Part shown: one piece after another, positions 63,179-64,000 of the stretch
Layout of the letters: every line of letters starts with the position of its first letter
Position numbering within the stretch: the first letter of the stretch is position 1
Origin: Cercis canadensis
Taxonomy: Eukaryota; Streptophyta; Magnoliopsida; Fabales; Fabaceae
Direction: 5' to 3'
NCBI GenBank assembly: GCA_003255065.1
Contig: QAOA01001066.1
Location: forward strand, 618,900 to 682,899
Length of the DNA: 64,000 nucleotides
The notes under the pieces: generated by a model
Seen by the model: only the letters and a program-made list of their open reading frames with translations
Databases searched by the model: none
Told to the model about the DNA's origin: nothing
Position numbers and translations under genes: made by a program

Positions 63179-64000
63179 TGTCGAGGTAAAGCAGAAACTC
63201 AGTACTAGTAGTAGCTATTTATGGCTCTGGCTTCGCTCATAAGTCACAGCCCATAGAAATATAGAATGGTTTTAAAAGGAAAGAATGTGAGAGAGATCCC
63301 TCGTGGATATGAACGTTACATGGGATGAGCTCAAGACTGACTCAAGACGCAGCTTTCTACCCTACAGTAGCGCGATTTGCCAGAAAAGGCTCCTGAATAC
63401 GACGTCGACCATATCACGACAAACACCTTCATTTCCTTTTTACCCCTCTGCTGTGACCATAATGACCCTCGCTTTTCAGCCTTTTAACGATTTTCAATAT
63501 TTCACGAAATGGTGACATTTTGAATTTGTTGCTTTTTTAAAGATCAGATTTAACATTTGTCCCCTAATTTCTGTCTCTCTTTATCATTCTCAACTACCAC
63601 CTTTTCCAAGTGTGGATTGTGTTCACTTGTTTTCCTCGTATCTTTAAATTGGTCTGACGATGTTCTAACAAAGATCAAGTCATGAAACTTTATTAAATGG
63701 CAATGCATTAAGAAAGGATACTTTCATTAAAGAGGATGGCTAAACCTCAATGTATTGAATCTTGGAGCAGAGAATGTGATCCAAGCACAAAAATGAATTG
63801 GGGAAAAAAATGAATTGTATTAAATGAATGCCGTATAGATACAGTGATTACAATATATATAGTAATTTGATCTGAAGCTTAACTAACAGAAGTTAATCTA
63901 ACCGCTTAACTGATATATATATATATAACACGGGTGTGTTTATTAACCGGACATTGACACGATATGTTATTGGTATGGCAAGGGCGTGTACTTTCCTTCA
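63179..64000. other. Upstream region of the last gene and window edge
   Basis: Holds the 5' flank of the gene starting at 63178. A TA-repeat near 63913-63927 and GACACGATATGTTATTGG at the right edge may be part of a repeat that continues outside the window. No gene is recognised. Confidence 0.4.

Noticed and set aside
63780..64000. Possible LTR of a copia-type retrotransposon at the right edge.
   Set aside because: The base composition and ATACAGTGATTACAATATATA-like text suggest it, but no boundary, primer site or coding region is inside the window.

Overview
The window is nuclear DNA from a eudicot plant, probably a rosid. The DNA is AT-rich, genes are split by GT/AG introns, and the intergenic space is full of non-autonomous DNA transposons. 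I rebuilt the gene models by hand: each exon chain below is in frame across all splice junctions, and each product was recognised from its motifs. I could not place the species.

Layout. (1) 1-12.5 kb: a tandem duplication carrying two nearly identical intronless C2-domain genes, with a PIF/Harbinger-like transposon inserted in the first copy and a hAT element in the spacer. (2) 12.5-17.7 kb: a patch of gene debris holding a degraded RsmH/MraW methyltransferase, a USP-domain fragment with intact splice sites, a striking palindrome, a third partial copy of the C2 upstream block and a poly-C run. (3) 18.6-33.2 kb: a DUF4057 gene (+), an annexin gene (-), a second Harbinger-like element, two overlapping MULE-like elements, tRNA-Arg(ACG) and a TLDc gene (+). 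(4) 33.8-51.2 kb: asparagine synthetase (-), a 4 kb spacer with two MULE-like elements, the nucleotide-sugar transporter ROCK1 (+), mitochondrial ribosomal protein uL23 (+), and the NPH3-family gene DOT3 (-), whose middle is missing at a single 'n'. (5) 51.2-64 kb: a RABH1 (Rab6-type) GTPase gene (+) and an eight-exon gene of unknown function (-).

The genes are not an operon-like system. They are housekeeping or signalling genes with separate jobs: membrane and calcium biology (C2, annexin), nitrogen storage (asparagine synthetase), ER nucleotide-sugar import (ROCK1), Golgi traffic (RABH1), organelle translation (uL23m) and vein patterning (DOT3). What unites them is position. From memory of Arabidopsis locus numbers, the same genes lie split over three duplicated segments (At4g39860-890, At5g64990-65020 and At5g10220-260), so this window looks like the unfractionated ancestral order.

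The most interesting mobile DNA is a Harbinger-like family with two members here. They share both ends but carry unrelated captured gene pieces: a UGT88-type glycosyltransferase remnant in one and exon 1 of a polyol transporter (PLT4-like) in the other. The sister copy of the tandem duplication preserves the empty target site of the first.
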